Shown here in pieces: positions 54,332 through 62,763 of a DNA stretch of 64,000 bases; the first letter of the stretch is position 1; the number at the start of each line of letters is the position of its first letter. Below the pieces are notes generated by a model that saw nothing but the letters and a program-made list of their open reading frames with translations, made no database searches and had not been told where the DNA came from. Both the position numbers and the translations under genes were made by a program. The DNA is from Labilibacter marinus (lineage in GTDB: Bacteria; Bacteroidota; Bacteroidia; Bacteroidales; Marinilabiliaceae). The stretch spans positions 300,023-364,022 of the forward strand of contig NZ_LXYE02000020.1 in assembly GCF_001659685.2 (NCBI RefSeq). The letters are read 5' to 3'.

Positions 54332-55048
54332 ATGGAGTTAATAGACATAAAAGGAGTAGGGCCTGTGTTATTTCAGGCCAGCAAAAAGGCAAAAAGGCTG
54401 TCTATTAAATTAAAACCTTTTGAGCCTGTAAAGGTGGTAGTTCCTGCAGATATGCATCCACGCGAGGCATTGGCGTTTGTGGAGTCCAACAAGCAGTGGA
54501 TTCTGAACAATATGGCCAAGGTAAAGGAAAAAGAAAACGACCTGACCATATTTGATGAGCAAACCCAATTTAAAACGCGCTCTTTCGCATTACGCATTCA
54601 AAAATCTTCGCTTTCGCAGATGCGGATGCAGCTTAAACAGGGCATACTGTTTATTGAATATCCTGCAAAACTGGACGTAAAATCGGCATCGGTACAGGAT
54701 AATATTCGCTATGGAATTGAAGAAGCTATGCGCATATCAGCTAAAAACTATTTGCCTCAGCGTTTACACCAATTGGCTCTACAATTTGGGTTTTCTTATA
54801 ATCGGGTTTTTATCAAAAATTTAAAAAGCAGATGGGGTAGTTGTTCCAATGTAAATAACATCAACTTGAATTTGCATTTAATGCGCTTGCCCGACCGTTT
54901 AATAGACAGTGTGTTATTACACGAACTCTGTCATACCAAAGAAAAAAATCACGGACCCAGATTTTGGGCTTTAATGGATAAGGTAACGCAAGGACGGGCT
55001 AAAATGCTCGACAAAGAAATGAAGGATTATCGAACCGTAATTTACTAA
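54332..55048 (+). CDS. YgjP-like metallopeptidase (DUF45)
   Basis: A 238-residue cytoplasmic protein. Zinc site HELCH (197-201) plus third ligand His207 in KNHGPRFW, typical of the YgjP/DUF45 family of SprT-like proteases; upstream LKSRWGSCSNVNNINLN is the family's signature. The activity in vivo is unclear, though homologues are often encoded near restriction-modification genes. Its stop TAA overlaps the dgt ATG (TAATG at 55046-55050), so the two are translationally coupled. Confidence 0.86.
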   Translation: MELIDIKGVGPVLFQASKKAKRLSIKLKPFEPVKVVVPADMHPREALAFVESNKQWILNNMAKVKEKENDLTIFDEQTQFKTRSFALRIQKSSLSQMRMQLKQGILFIEYPAKLDVKSASVQDNIRYGIEEAMRISAKNYLPQRLHQLALQFGFSYNRVFIKNLKSRWGSCSNVNNINLNLHLMRLPDRLIDSVLLHELCHTKEKNHGPRFWALMDKVTQGRAKMLDKEMKDYRTVIY

Positions 55049-56391
55049 TGATGAACTGGAATCAATTATTATCGACAAAACGAACAGGTCAGGAAGACCG
55101 CGTTCTTACCATAAAACACCAACGTACCCAATTTCAGCGCGATTACGACCGCTTGATATTCTCATCTCCATTCAGGCGTTTACAAGATAAAACGCAGGTG
55201 TTTCCTTTGCCAGGAAGTGTTTTTGTGCACAACCGTTTAACCCATAGTTTGGAGGTTGCTAGTGTGGGGCGTTCCTTGGGACATAATATTGCTGAGTTTT
55301 TACTGGAAGAAAAAGGACTGGAAAATGATTTAATTGCAGAGATAGGTAGTGTTGTGGCTACGGCTTGTTTGGCACACGATATGGGTAACCCACCTTTTGG
55401 TCATTCGGGCGAGTCGGCACTATCACATTATTTTAAAAAAGGTGAAGGAAAAAGCTTAAAGGAGCAACATAAAATCTCTGATGATGAATGGAATGACCTG
55501 ATTGAATTTGAAGGGAATGCCAATGCTTTTCGAATTCTTACCCACCAATTTAAAGGACGTAGAAAAGGTGGTTTTGGCCTGACTTATTCGTCGGTTGCAT
55601 CCATCTTAAAATATCCCTATGCCTCGGGTTTAAGCGATAAAAAGAAGTATGGTTTCTTTCAGTCGGAAAAAGAAATGTTTGAGCGAGTAGTAAAAGAACT
55701 TGGCTTGCTAGAAACTGAAGCTGGTGTATATTGTCGACATCCTTTGGTGTATTTGGTAGAAGCAGCCGATGATATCTGTTATCAGGTAATGGATGTAGAA
55801 GATGCTCATAAATTGAAGATATTAGATACGCAGCAAACCAAGGATATTTTGTTGGCTTATATAGCAGATGAGGAGGATAAAACTACCCGTGATAAAATTG
55901 CAGAAGTCAGTAAAGAAGTAACGGATATAAACGAGCAAATTTCTTTTATTAGGGCTTCGGTTATTGGTAAGCTAGTGGGTAAATGCACACAAATATTTAA
56001 AGATAATTACGATGCTATTATGGATGGTAGTTTTTCTGGTAGTTTAATTAAACATCTGGAAGGAAAAACCCTAGAGGCTGCTAAGAATTGTGGTAAAATA
56101 TCGGTGCAAAGCATTTATAATCATCAGTCGGTAGTAGAGATTGAAATATCAGGATTTAAAATTCTAGGTTCTTTGTTACATGAGTTCTCCAAGGCGGTGT
56201 TGAATACCGACGATATTTATTCTAAGATGTTGATTGCTTTTATACCTGAGCAATACCAAGTATCCAATGAAGCTTCAGCTTACCAAAAACTGCAATCTGT
56301 GTTGGATTTTATCAGTGGCATGACTGATATTTACGCCCTCGATTTATATCGTAAGATAAACGGAATAGGGTTGGCAGATAAAAGATTTTAG
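55048..56391 (+). CDS. dgt: Deoxyguanosinetriphosphate triphosphohydrolase (dGTPase)
   Basis: An HD-domain enzyme of 447 residues that splits dGTP to deoxyguanosine and triphosphate. HNRLTHSLEVASVGRSLG carries the first metal His, ACLAHDMGNPPFGHSGE the HD pair plus the GHSGE motif, and the third Asp sits in VEAADDICYQVMD. The longer Dgt subfamily is indicated by SSPFRRLQDKTQVFP at the N-terminus. Family members control dNTP pools and can restrict phages, but housekeeping is more likely here. Translationally coupled to the YgjP-like gene. Confidence 0.93.
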   Translation: MMNWNQLLSTKRTGQEDRVLTIKHQRTQFQRDYDRLIFSSPFRRLQDKTQVFPLPGSVFVHNRLTHSLEVASVGRSLGHNIAEFLLEEKGLENDLIAEIGSVVATACLAHDMGNPPFGHSGESALSHYFKKGEGKSLKEQHKISDDEWNDLIEFEGNANAFRILTHQFKGRRKGGFGLTYSSVASILKYPYASGLSDKKKYGFFQSEKEMFERVVKELGLLETEAGVYCRHPLVYLVEAADDICYQVMDVEDAHKLKILDTQQTKDILLAYIADEEDKTTRDKIAEVSKEVTDINEQISFIRASVIGKLVGKCTQIFKDNYDAIMDGSFSGSLIKHLEGKTLEAAKNCGKISVQSIYNHQSVVEIEISGFKILGSLLHEFSKAVLNTDDIYSKMLIAFIPEQYQVSNEASAYQKLQSVLDFISGMTDIYALDLYRKINGIGLADKRF

Positions 56392-56408
56392 GCCATAGAT
56401 GATTAGTC

Positions 56409-56478
56409 ATTGGTCAATAGTCATTGGTAACTGCTAATGAAATTACTATTGACTGCTGACTAATGACTATTGACCAAT
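56409..56478. repeat. 17-bp inverted repeat after dgt
   Basis: attggtcaatagtcatt (56409-56425) is perfectly complementary to 56462-56478, with a 36-nt loop that itself contains further agtcattggt-like words. It lies between convergent dgt and the 104-residue gene and may terminate transcription, although the T-tail is short. Confidence 0.55.
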
Positions 56479-56488
56479 TTACCAGTTT

Positions 56489-56803
56489 CTAATTTAAAAA
56501 AATCAGTTCTAATTCTTCCTTGGCTTCATCTTTGGTTCTTATATCATATTTACCCGAATTCATAAAAGTGTAGCCTTTATCCATGGCAGCATTCATCAAC
56601 GATTTTTCAATTTCGTACGCTACGTTGCCTTCTATATCTTTGTTAAAGTAAAGGAATAACTGCTTAGTATCTTCATCATTGAATTTAACCAAAAGCGTAT
56701 TGTTTTCTACAAAAACCAGGTCGTCGTAGCTATATGATACAGGAATCCCTATTGATTCTAAAATTTCCATTACATGTCCTAAAGGTCTATAATTGATGCT
56801 CAT
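56489..56803 (-). CDS. Small hypothetical protein linked to a Nif11-like gene
   Basis: A 104-residue protein, alpha/beta in pattern, with a short basic-acidic tail (TKDEAKEELELIFLN). Motifs such as HVMEILESIGIPVSY and LLVKFNDEDTKQLFLYFN are not known to me. It starts 44 nt after the stop of the Nif11-like gene on the same strand, so the pair is probably one transcript. No function is assigned. Confidence 0.55.
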   Translation of the reverse strand: MSINYRPLGHVMEILESIGIPVSYSYDDLVFVENNTLLVKFNDEDTKQLFLYFNKDIEGNVAYEIEKSLMNAAMDKGYTFMNSGKYDIRTKDEAKEELELIFLN

Positions 56804-56847
56804 GATATATGTGTTTTAAAAGTTAGAAATTAAATAATATACAAAAG

Positions 56848-57090
56848 CTACATCACCACTAGCTTAATTAAGTTTACGGTGTTTTCCAGTTCGTCGTGCT
56901 CCTCTGCAAATTGACACTTAAACATCATCATGCTATGCGCCTCTTCAAAGTCGGTCTCGTTAAAAGGCAATTGTTTTTTATCGATAAACTCGTTAAAACC
57001 ATCAATGCCATTTACCTTGTACATTTCTTTTCTAAAAATGGTGTCTTCTTTCACCTTCTCAATAAATCTTTTCGCATTTTGAATTGACAT
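56848..57090 (-). CDS. Nif11-like small protein
   Basis: An 80-residue protein. The first 50 residues follow the Nif11 pattern: MSIQNAKRFIEKVKED, then FRKEMYKVNGIDGFNEF and a helix FNETDFEEAHSM. Nif11 domains occur either as leader peptides of RiPP precursors or as small proteins near nif genes. Here there is no Gly-Gly leader cleavage site and no maturase, cyclase or nif gene nearby, so a RiPP role is unproven. C-terminal 30 residues (CQFAEEHDELENTV, LIKLVVM) are acidic then hydrophobic. Co-transcribed with the 104-residue gene. Confidence 0.55.
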   Translation of the reverse strand: MSIQNAKRFIEKVKEDTIFRKEMYKVNGIDGFNEFIDKKQLPFNETDFEEAHSMMMFKCQFAEEHDELENTVNLIKLVVM

Positions 57091-57543
57091 AAGCCCTCCT
57101 TTTCTAATTGTCCTACATTATTGTAACTTTTTTGGTGTGTTTATACACAATTGTAATGTGTAATAAGTTCCCAAACCCCTATGTTCACTGTATTTTATAA
57201 ATCTCCAGAGAGGTGTACTATAGTAATGCAAGTTCTGTTCCTGAATGAAACTATGATGCCAAATGAAGAGATTAATCTTAGCTTAATGTAAAAGGTTGGT
57301 TTTCTTAAAACTTAGTAAGTTTTTTTGAGAGAAATATGGCGTAGGTGCTTTTATCTAGTTGAATAATAATTATTTACGTACGTATTTTAACTTAACAGTA
57401 AATTATTCATCTTTTTTACCAATTAGGTTGATTTACAACATTTTAATGGTACATTTGTAATAGGCTGTATTGAATTAAGACTTGATATTTCAAGTTTTAT
57501 ATCGAATTCAGGTTATATTATTAGTTATTATTTACAATTTATT
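57091..57543. other. Intergenic region with the csp promoter and leader
   Basis: Between the Nif11-like gene and the cold shock gene. The left half is featureless; the right half holds the csp promoter at 57428-57457 and an A/T-rich leader of about 80 nt, as is usual for cold shock mRNAs. Confidence 0.45.
57428..57457 (+). promoter_or_regulatory. Promoter of the cold shock gene
   Basis: TTG at 57428-57430, 19-nt spacer, TACATTTG at 57450-57457. It leaves a leader of about 80 nt before the ATG at 57544. Confidence 0.6.
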
Positions 57544-57735
57544 ATGAAAGAAGGAAAAGTTAAATTTTTTAATGAATCTAAAGGATTTGGGTTCATAAAA
57601 GACAGTGAATCTAACAATGAATATTTCGTTCATGTTACAGGTCTAATTGATGATATCAAGGAAGACGATGACGTTACCTTTGAACTTAAAGAAGGTAAAA
57701 AAGGATTAAATGCGGTAAATGTTAAATTGGCATAA
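57544..57735 (+). CDS. Cold shock protein, CspA family
   Basis: A 63-residue single cold-shock domain. RNP1 is KGFGFIK and RNP2 is YFVHVTG; GKVKFFNESKGFGF is the family N-terminus. Such proteins bind single-stranded nucleic acid and melt RNA structure. The long leader and strong terminator suggest abundant, temperature-regulated mRNA. The start at 57544 is fixed by the conserved KEGKVKFFN. Confidence 0.95.
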   Translation: MKEGKVKFFNESKGFGFIKDSESNNEYFVHVTGLIDDIKEDDDVTFELKEGKKGLNAVNVKLA

Positions 57736-57775
57736 CGAGATACAAGATATTTCAATAAAATTATTCGCAAATCCC

Positions 57776-57806
57776 AAGCCCTGCTACTTAAAGCGGGGTT
57801 TTTTAT
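57776..57806 (+). terminator. Terminator after csp
   Basis: Stem aagccctgct / agcggggttt with G-U pairs, followed by T6, 41 nt past the stop. Confidence 0.8.
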
Positions 57807-57925
57807 TTTATACAGCCCATATAATCATTTAGTCTAATGAAAGACCGTGTTAGTCAAGAAGCTATTGACAGGTTAACCTTTTGTGAGCTACATTTATCCA
57901 ATTATATAAATCTAAACAACATTTT

Positions 57926-58840
57926 ATGAGAAAGAACTTATTTGTAGCGTTCCTTTTATTGCTTTGTCCTTTTATAGGGCAGGCGCAAAGTTTAGAGGAT
58001 TACTTATCTAAGTATACCGCTGATAATGGAGAAAAATACCTACAACCATTTGCCAATGCTTTTGCCTCAGATTTAAATAGTGGATTATTTCACAATGCTG
58101 AAATCAAGAAAAATGGCTTCCAGTTATATATTGGGGTCGTTAGTCAGGTAGCTATGATTTCGAGCGATGCCAAATTTTTTACCGCAACCATTGATGATCC
58201 GGCTTTTGGACCTACCCAAACCGTACCTAATGCACCAACCGTATTTGGACCAACAGAAGGACCAAAAATTGAGAACGAAAGCGGACAGGCCATGTATTTA
58301 CCCGGTGGATTTGATATTGATTACATGCCATTAGCTATGCCTCAAATAACCATTGGTTCGTTATATGGAACCGATTTTACAGCTCGTTTTTTTAAGACGG
58401 GTGTTGAAGATATAGGTGATATAGATTTATTTGGATGGGGTATCAGACATAGTGTTGATCAGTACATCAGTAAATTACCATTTAAAATGGCAGTAGGTTA
58501 TTATCATCAAAAATTTTCGGTAGGTGATTACATGGATACTAAAACTAATGTAGTTAACCTACAGGCTAGTTTTGCTGTGCCCGTAGTTACTTTTTATGGA
58601 GGTTTGGCATACGAGAGCGACAAAGTAAACATTACCTACACATACGAAGGTTTAAGTGCTAGTAAGGATGCACCAGAGCCTGGCGATCAAATTGCTTTTG
58701 AGATGGAAACCGAAGGAAGCATGAGAGCTACCATAGGATTATGCATTAATATGGGCCCTGTAAAATTGCACGGAGACTATAACATGGCCAAGCAAAATAC
58801 CTTTGCCGTAGGATTAGGAATTGGAATTAATCAGAAATAA
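57926..58840 (+). CDS. Outer-membrane protein, DUF6588 family
   Basis: A 304-residue protein with a signal peptide ending GQAQ. It matches DUF6588: SLEDYLSKYTADNGEKYLQPF at the start, then MYLPGGFDIDYMPLAMPQI and glycine-rich strands ending with TFAVGLGIGINQK. A beta-barrel in the outer membrane is suggested. The family is Bacteroidetes-specific and of unknown function. The lipoprotein gene follows after 20 nt, so the two are co-transcribed. Confidence 0.78.
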   Translation: MRKNLFVAFLLLLCPFIGQAQSLEDYLSKYTADNGEKYLQPFANAFASDLNSGLFHNAEIKKNGFQLYIGVVSQVAMISSDAKFFTATIDDPAFGPTQTVPNAPTVFGPTEGPKIENESGQAMYLPGGFDIDYMPLAMPQITIGSLYGTDFTARFFKTGVEDIGDIDLFGWGIRHSVDQYISKLPFKMAVGYYHQKFSVGDYMDTKTNVVNLQASFAVPVVTFYGGLAYESDKVNITYTYEGLSASKDAPEPGDQIAFEMETEGSMRATIGLCINMGPVKLHGDYNMAKQNTFAVGLGIGINQK

Positions 58841-58860
58841 AAAACGAAAAATATATAGTC

Positions 58861-59433
58861 ATGATGATGAAAAAGATAATAATAGCATTGTTAGCAGTTG
58901 TTGTTTTTACAGCTTGCGAAGAAAAAGATATTCGTCTATATCCTACCATTGAAGAAAGTTTAGAATATACCATTGATGGTCAAGGAGATTTTAGCGAATC
59001 AGAATATTTAAAGTCGTCAGAAATTTTAAGTGCAGTTAACGATTTAGATTTTGGAGAGGATGGGCAAATAGAAGATGTGACCATTGAAGGTATTTGGATT
59101 GTGGTTAAAAAGTTACCTAAAAATACCGCAGAATCTGTTACTATGGATCTTTCTATTGAGATAGCAGGAGTGGAGAAAGAATTGTTGAACAACTATATGT
59201 TTCAGGTTCCTGCAGAAGAAAAGACTTTTTATATTTCAGGCGATTTAATTAAGGCTGGTGTTGTTGCTTTAAGCAATGAAATGCGTTCTATTATTATAGA
59301 TAAAATGGTTTCGGGAGATGTTGAGTTTAACATTGAAGGAACTACGATGCCGGCAGATAGTAAGATAAACATGGAGGTTGAGGTGTTTGTAAAACAAGGT
59401 TTGGTTATAAAAGAAACGGTTAAGATGATTTAA
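58861..59433 (+). CDS. Lipoprotein, unknown
   Basis: A 190-residue lipoprotein: signal peptide of about 18 residues with the lipobox VFTAC followed by Glu-Glu. The mature part is mostly beta-strands (IEGIWIVVKKLP, VTMDLSIEIAGVE, GDVEFNIEGTTMPADSKINMEVEVFV) and acidic, resembling LEA/bacterial late-embryogenesis type or similar sandwich domains, although I cannot name a family. It probably works with the DUF6588 barrel encoded directly upstream. Confidence 0.7.
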   Translation: MMMKKIIIALLAVVVFTACEEKDIRLYPTIEESLEYTIDGQGDFSESEYLKSSEILSAVNDLDFGEDGQIEDVTIEGIWIVVKKLPKNTAESVTMDLSIEIAGVEKELLNNYMFQVPAEEKTFYISGDLIKAGVVALSNEMRSIIIDKMVSGDVEFNIEGTTMPADSKINMEVEVFVKQGLVIKETVKMI

Positions 59434-59454
59434 GATAATCGCTTACGATATTTT

Positions 59455-59496
59455 AAAGGCTGCTTTTGAGGTGAATACTTCGTAAGCAGCCTTTTT
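59455..59496 (+). terminator. Terminator after the lipoprotein gene
   Basis: Stem aaaggctgctt / aagcagccttt with a 19-nt loop and T5 tail. Confidence 0.82.
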
Positions 59497-59665
59497 GTTA
59501 ATATACTATAGTTAATAAGGCTGCTTTTTTTTGTTGAATGCTACCATTTGATGTTTGAGCTTTTTGGATTATTCGTTGAGCTAATATGGATGAAATTTCA
59601 GGGCAAAAGCATGAATCTTTGTAATGTAGAATTAATAAAGTATTTAACATTAAAATTTTTGAGTC

Positions 59666-59962
59666 ATGAAAAAGTTAACAGGAGTATTGGTAGCAGGGTT
59701 ATTTGTATTAGGATTAAGTTTTACATCGTGTAATAAAGATGATGATATGAAACCAATTGAGCCACCAACTCACTTGCCAACTGAAGGTATTGAAGATCAC
59801 TTACCAGAATACCCAGGGCCAGACCATCTACCTGAGGAGACCCCAGTGCATTTACCAGAAGACCAGAGGCCAGAGCACTTACCTGAGTATCCAGGACCAG
59901 ATCATTTGCCAGATGCACCTGTTCATTTGCCCGAAGATGGAAGTACAGTTGACCCAGCATAA
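59666..59962 (+). CDS. Short lipoprotein with His-Leu-Pro repeats
   Basis: A 98-residue lipoprotein: a signal peptide with lipobox LSFTSC (Cys22) then Asn-Lys-Asp, and a mature domain rich in Pro, His, Glu and Asp. The tripeptide HLP occurs seven times (36, 45, 54, 62, 71, 80, 87). Residues 44-66 and 70-91 are near-identical copies of a 22-23-residue unit, DHLPEYPGPDHLP..PVHLPED. The histidines could bind metal; the low complexity points to an extended surface structure. No recognised family. The minus-strand frame opposite is a shadow caused by the repeats. Confidence 0.7.
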   Translation: MKKLTGVLVAGLFVLGLSFTSCNKDDDMKPIEPPTHLPTEGIEDHLPEYPGPDHLPEETPVHLPEDQRPEHLPEYPGPDHLPDAPVHLPEDGSTVDPA

Positions 59963-60463
59963 TGAACACACTTAAAATAAGGGAAACCTTATTAAGATTT
60001 ACTCAATAAGAGTTAAAATATGACTCTTAATATTACCAAAGGCTTTTCTGCTTAGTTGCAGAGGAGCCTTTTTTTTATACATTTTCATGCATTAGAGATG
60101 CAGTGTTTTTTTGTTAAAAGTGGCATATAATTAATGAGTTATATTAATGGGAGAGTATTCTTATCCTAGCTAAATAGAATATTAACTAAACATTAACCCA
60201 GAGAATCATTTAAGTTTTATTACTTCGTATTGTAAGGATGTTAACTTTCCTACGTCCTATAAAAGCAAATGCATAAAGATTTTAGCTAAGCAATGAATAA
60301 CAGTGAAGGTTGAATTAACCTTTTAAAAGTCATTAAATCATTTATAGCTAAGTGATATCTTAGTCGTTTTTAGTATTTTTAAGTAGTCATAAAAAATAGG
60401 CATATGTTGAAGTCGTTTAGTTCGCTTCTATAAAGCATATATCATTGAAAGGAAATAATCATC
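59963..60463. other. Intergenic region before dsbD
   Basis: Contains a terminator for the HLP-repeat gene (60038-60077) and a small hairpin aagagt / actctt at 60007-60029. No further gene or promoter that I trust before the dsbD start at 60464. Confidence 0.35.
60038..60077 (+). terminator. Terminator after the HLP-repeat lipoprotein
   Basis: Stem aaaggcttttctgc / gcagaggagccttt (G-U pairs) followed by T-run, 75 nt past the stop. Confidence 0.7.
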
Positions 60464-62557
60464 ATGAAAAACAAATTCACTTTTTTTACAGCCCTTTTGC
60501 TAACAATAGTTAGCATAGTTGCAACAGCTCAAATTCAAGAACCTGCGAAATGGACCGTTGAACTATCTAAAAAGGAAGCTGCAGTAGGCGATAAAGTAGA
60601 TATCATTTTTAAAGGTCAGATAGAAAAAACTTGGCACACATACTCCAATGATTTTGATGCCGAACTGGGCCCTCTTTTAATCACCTTCGATTTTGAGGAG
60701 CATGCATCATACGAAAGAGTAGGTGATGTGAAGCCTATTAATTCCATTAAAAAGTACGATGACCTTTGGGAAGGGGAGGTAAGTTATTTTCAGGATAAGG
60801 CAGAAATGCGCCAAACTATTGTTGTAAAGGAATTACCTCTTCAGGTAAAAGGTACCTTCGAATTTCAGAGTTGTTCTGATGAAACAGGCATGTGTGTGCA
60901 AGGTGATGATGAATTTGACTTAAGTATGAAGGGGATTATTGCTAAAACTGCCGAAAAGCTAAGCACTAAAGCAGATGCCAGTGAACAATCTATGGTAGCT
61001 AAGGCAGATGTTCCTAAAAGTATTACAACAATTAGTGTAAAAGAAGTGGATGAGACGGAAGTGACTACGGTTGAAACTTCTTCTGAGACAGCAGAGGGTG
61101 AAGAAGAGGAGAAAAGTTACTGGAGTATTTTTCTATTATCTTTTGTAGGAGGATTAGCAGCTTTGTTAACGCCTTGTGTGTTTCCGATGATACCGATGAC
61201 AGTAAGCTTTTTTACCAAACAAAGTACTTCAAAAGCAGCAGGAATAAGAAATGCCATTCAATATGGAATTTTCATTATTTTAATATATGTAATCTTAGGT
61301 TGGTTAGTTGTATTATTATTTGGAGCAGATTCTTTAAATGCACTATCCACCAACCATTGGTTCAATTTGGCATTTTTTGTATTATTGGTTGTATTTGCCA
61401 TATCCTTTTTAGGTGCTTTTGAAATAGTACTGCCGTCATCGTGGGTTAATAAAGCAGATTCGGGTGCAGATAAAGGTGGAATTATAGGTTCTTTCTTTAT
61501 GGCCTTAACCTTAGCTTTAGTTTCGTTTTCGTGTACTGGGCCCATTGTTGGATCGCTACTGGTAACAGCAGCCTCTGAAGGAGGAATGGCTCCATTAATT
61601 GGGATGTTTGGTTTTTCGTTGGCATTGGCCTTACCGTTTACCTTGTTTGCCATGTTCCCTGGGTATTTAAATTCATTGCCAAAATCGGGAGGTTGGTTAA
61701 ACTCGGTAAAAGTAGTACTGGGCTTTTTAGAGCTGGCTTTAGCCTTTAAATTTTTATCGAATGCCGATTTGGTATTAGACCTTCACTTATTGGAGCGAGA
61801 AGTGTTTATTGCTATCTGGATAGCCATATTTGGTGCATTGGGTTTCTACTTGTTAGGAAAAATCAGATTGCCACATGATTCACCTATGGAATACCTACCG
61901 GTAAGTCGATTGATTATGGGTTTGTTTGTATTATCATTTACCATTTATATGATACCAGGTTTATGGGGAGCACCGTTAAAGCTTATAAGTGCATTTCCAC
62001 CACCAATGGAATATGCCGAATCACCAGAGGGTGTGGGTAATCGCGCTCGACAGGCCATTAATGTAAGCAGTGTTCCCATAAGCGAAAAGCAAAGAAAGCT
62101 AGAGGAGAAATTGCATGTAGGTCCGCAAGGTTTATCCGTATTCCATGATTATGATGAGGCGCTGGAGTATGCCAAATTAGTCAACAAACCCTTGTTCCTC
62201 GACTTTACAGGAAAAGCATGTGTTAATTGCCGTCAAATGGAAATTAATGTATGGTCGGATCCTAACGTGAACTCCTTATTGAAAAATGATTATGTAATTG
62301 TGGCCTTGTATGTTGATTCAAGAATTGATTTGCCTAAGGAAGAGCAGTTTGTATCTGAAACTACGGGTAAAAAAATAAGGACGGTAGGAAACAAGTGGAG
62401 TGATTTTCAGATATCAAGATATAAGATTAATAGTCAGCCATATTATGTGATTGTCGATCATAATGAGGAGAACCTAATAAAACCCAAAGCTTTTGAACGC
62501 GATGTTAAAAAATATGGCGATTGGCTACAACAGGGCAAAGACAATTTTAAGAAGTAA
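60464..62557 (+). CDS. dsbD: Thiol:disulfide interchange protein DsbD
   Basis: Transfers electrons from cytoplasmic thioredoxin across the inner membrane to periplasmic disulfide enzymes. The 697-residue protein has a signal peptide (ends TAQ), an N-terminal periplasmic alpha-like domain, a central membrane domain of about eight helices with the cysteine motifs LLTPCVFPMIP and FSCTGPIVG, and a C-terminal thioredoxin-like domain with CVNC (586-589). A Thr/Glu-rich linker joins the first two. Standard layout and length. Followed by its own terminator. Confidence 0.93.
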   Translation: MKNKFTFFTALLLTIVSIVATAQIQEPAKWTVELSKKEAAVGDKVDIIFKGQIEKTWHTYSNDFDAELGPLLITFDFEEHASYERVGDVKPINSIKKYDDLWEGEVSYFQDKAEMRQTIVVKELPLQVKGTFEFQSCSDETGMCVQGDDEFDLSMKGIIAKTAEKLSTKADASEQSMVAKADVPKSITTISVKEVDETEVTTVETSSETAEGEEEEKSYWSIFLLSFVGGLAALLTPCVFPMIPMTVSFFTKQSTSKAAGIRNAIQYGIFIILIYVILGWLVVLLFGADSLNALSTNHWFNLAFFVLLVVFAISFLGAFEIVLPSSWVNKADSGADKGGIIGSFFMALTLALVSFSCTGPIVGSLLVTAASEGGMAPLIGMFGFSLALALPFTLFAMFPGYLNSLPKSGGWLNSVKVVLGFLELALAFKFLSNADLVLDLHLLEREVFIAIWIAIFGALGFYLLGKIRLPHDSPMEYLPVSRLIMGLFVLSFTIYMIPGLWGAPLKLISAFPPPMEYAESPEGVGNRARQAINVSSVPISEKQRKLEEKLHVGPQGLSVFHDYDEALEYAKLVNKPLFLDFTGKACVNCRQMEINVWSDPNVNSLLKNDYVIVALYVDSRIDLPKEEQFVSETTGKKIRTVGNKWSDFQISRYKINSQPYYVIVDHNEENLIKPKAFERDVKKYGDWLQQGKDNFKK

Positions 62558-62577
62558 GAAATAATAATACAAGTGGG

Positions 62578-62616
62578 AAAGGCTGACTTCATATTTAATG
62601 ATGTCAGCCTTTTTTA
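62578..62616 (+). terminator. Terminator after dsbD
   Basis: Stem aaaggctgacttcat / atgatgtcagccttt (14 of 15 pairs) followed by T6. Confidence 0.85.
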
Positions 62617-62763
62617 TTATTGAGATAACTTTAGCTTAATAAGCTATTAGCTTTATTATTGCTATTAATAGTAAGAATATATTTAGTTTTTTATATATTT
62701 AAATAGCTGCCTTGTATTCATGATCTTGGCATGGAATAACTTGTTTAACTGAACTTTATAACA

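Noticed and set aside
54332..56391. Defence pair formed by the YgjP-like protein and dGTPase
   Set aside because: Both are widespread housekeeping-type families; the one-base overlap shows coupling but not a defence role.
59721..59969. Minus-strand frame opposite the HLP-repeat lipoprotein
   Set aside because: The open frame follows from the nucleotide repeat of the plus-strand gene; the translation has no signal or motif of its own.
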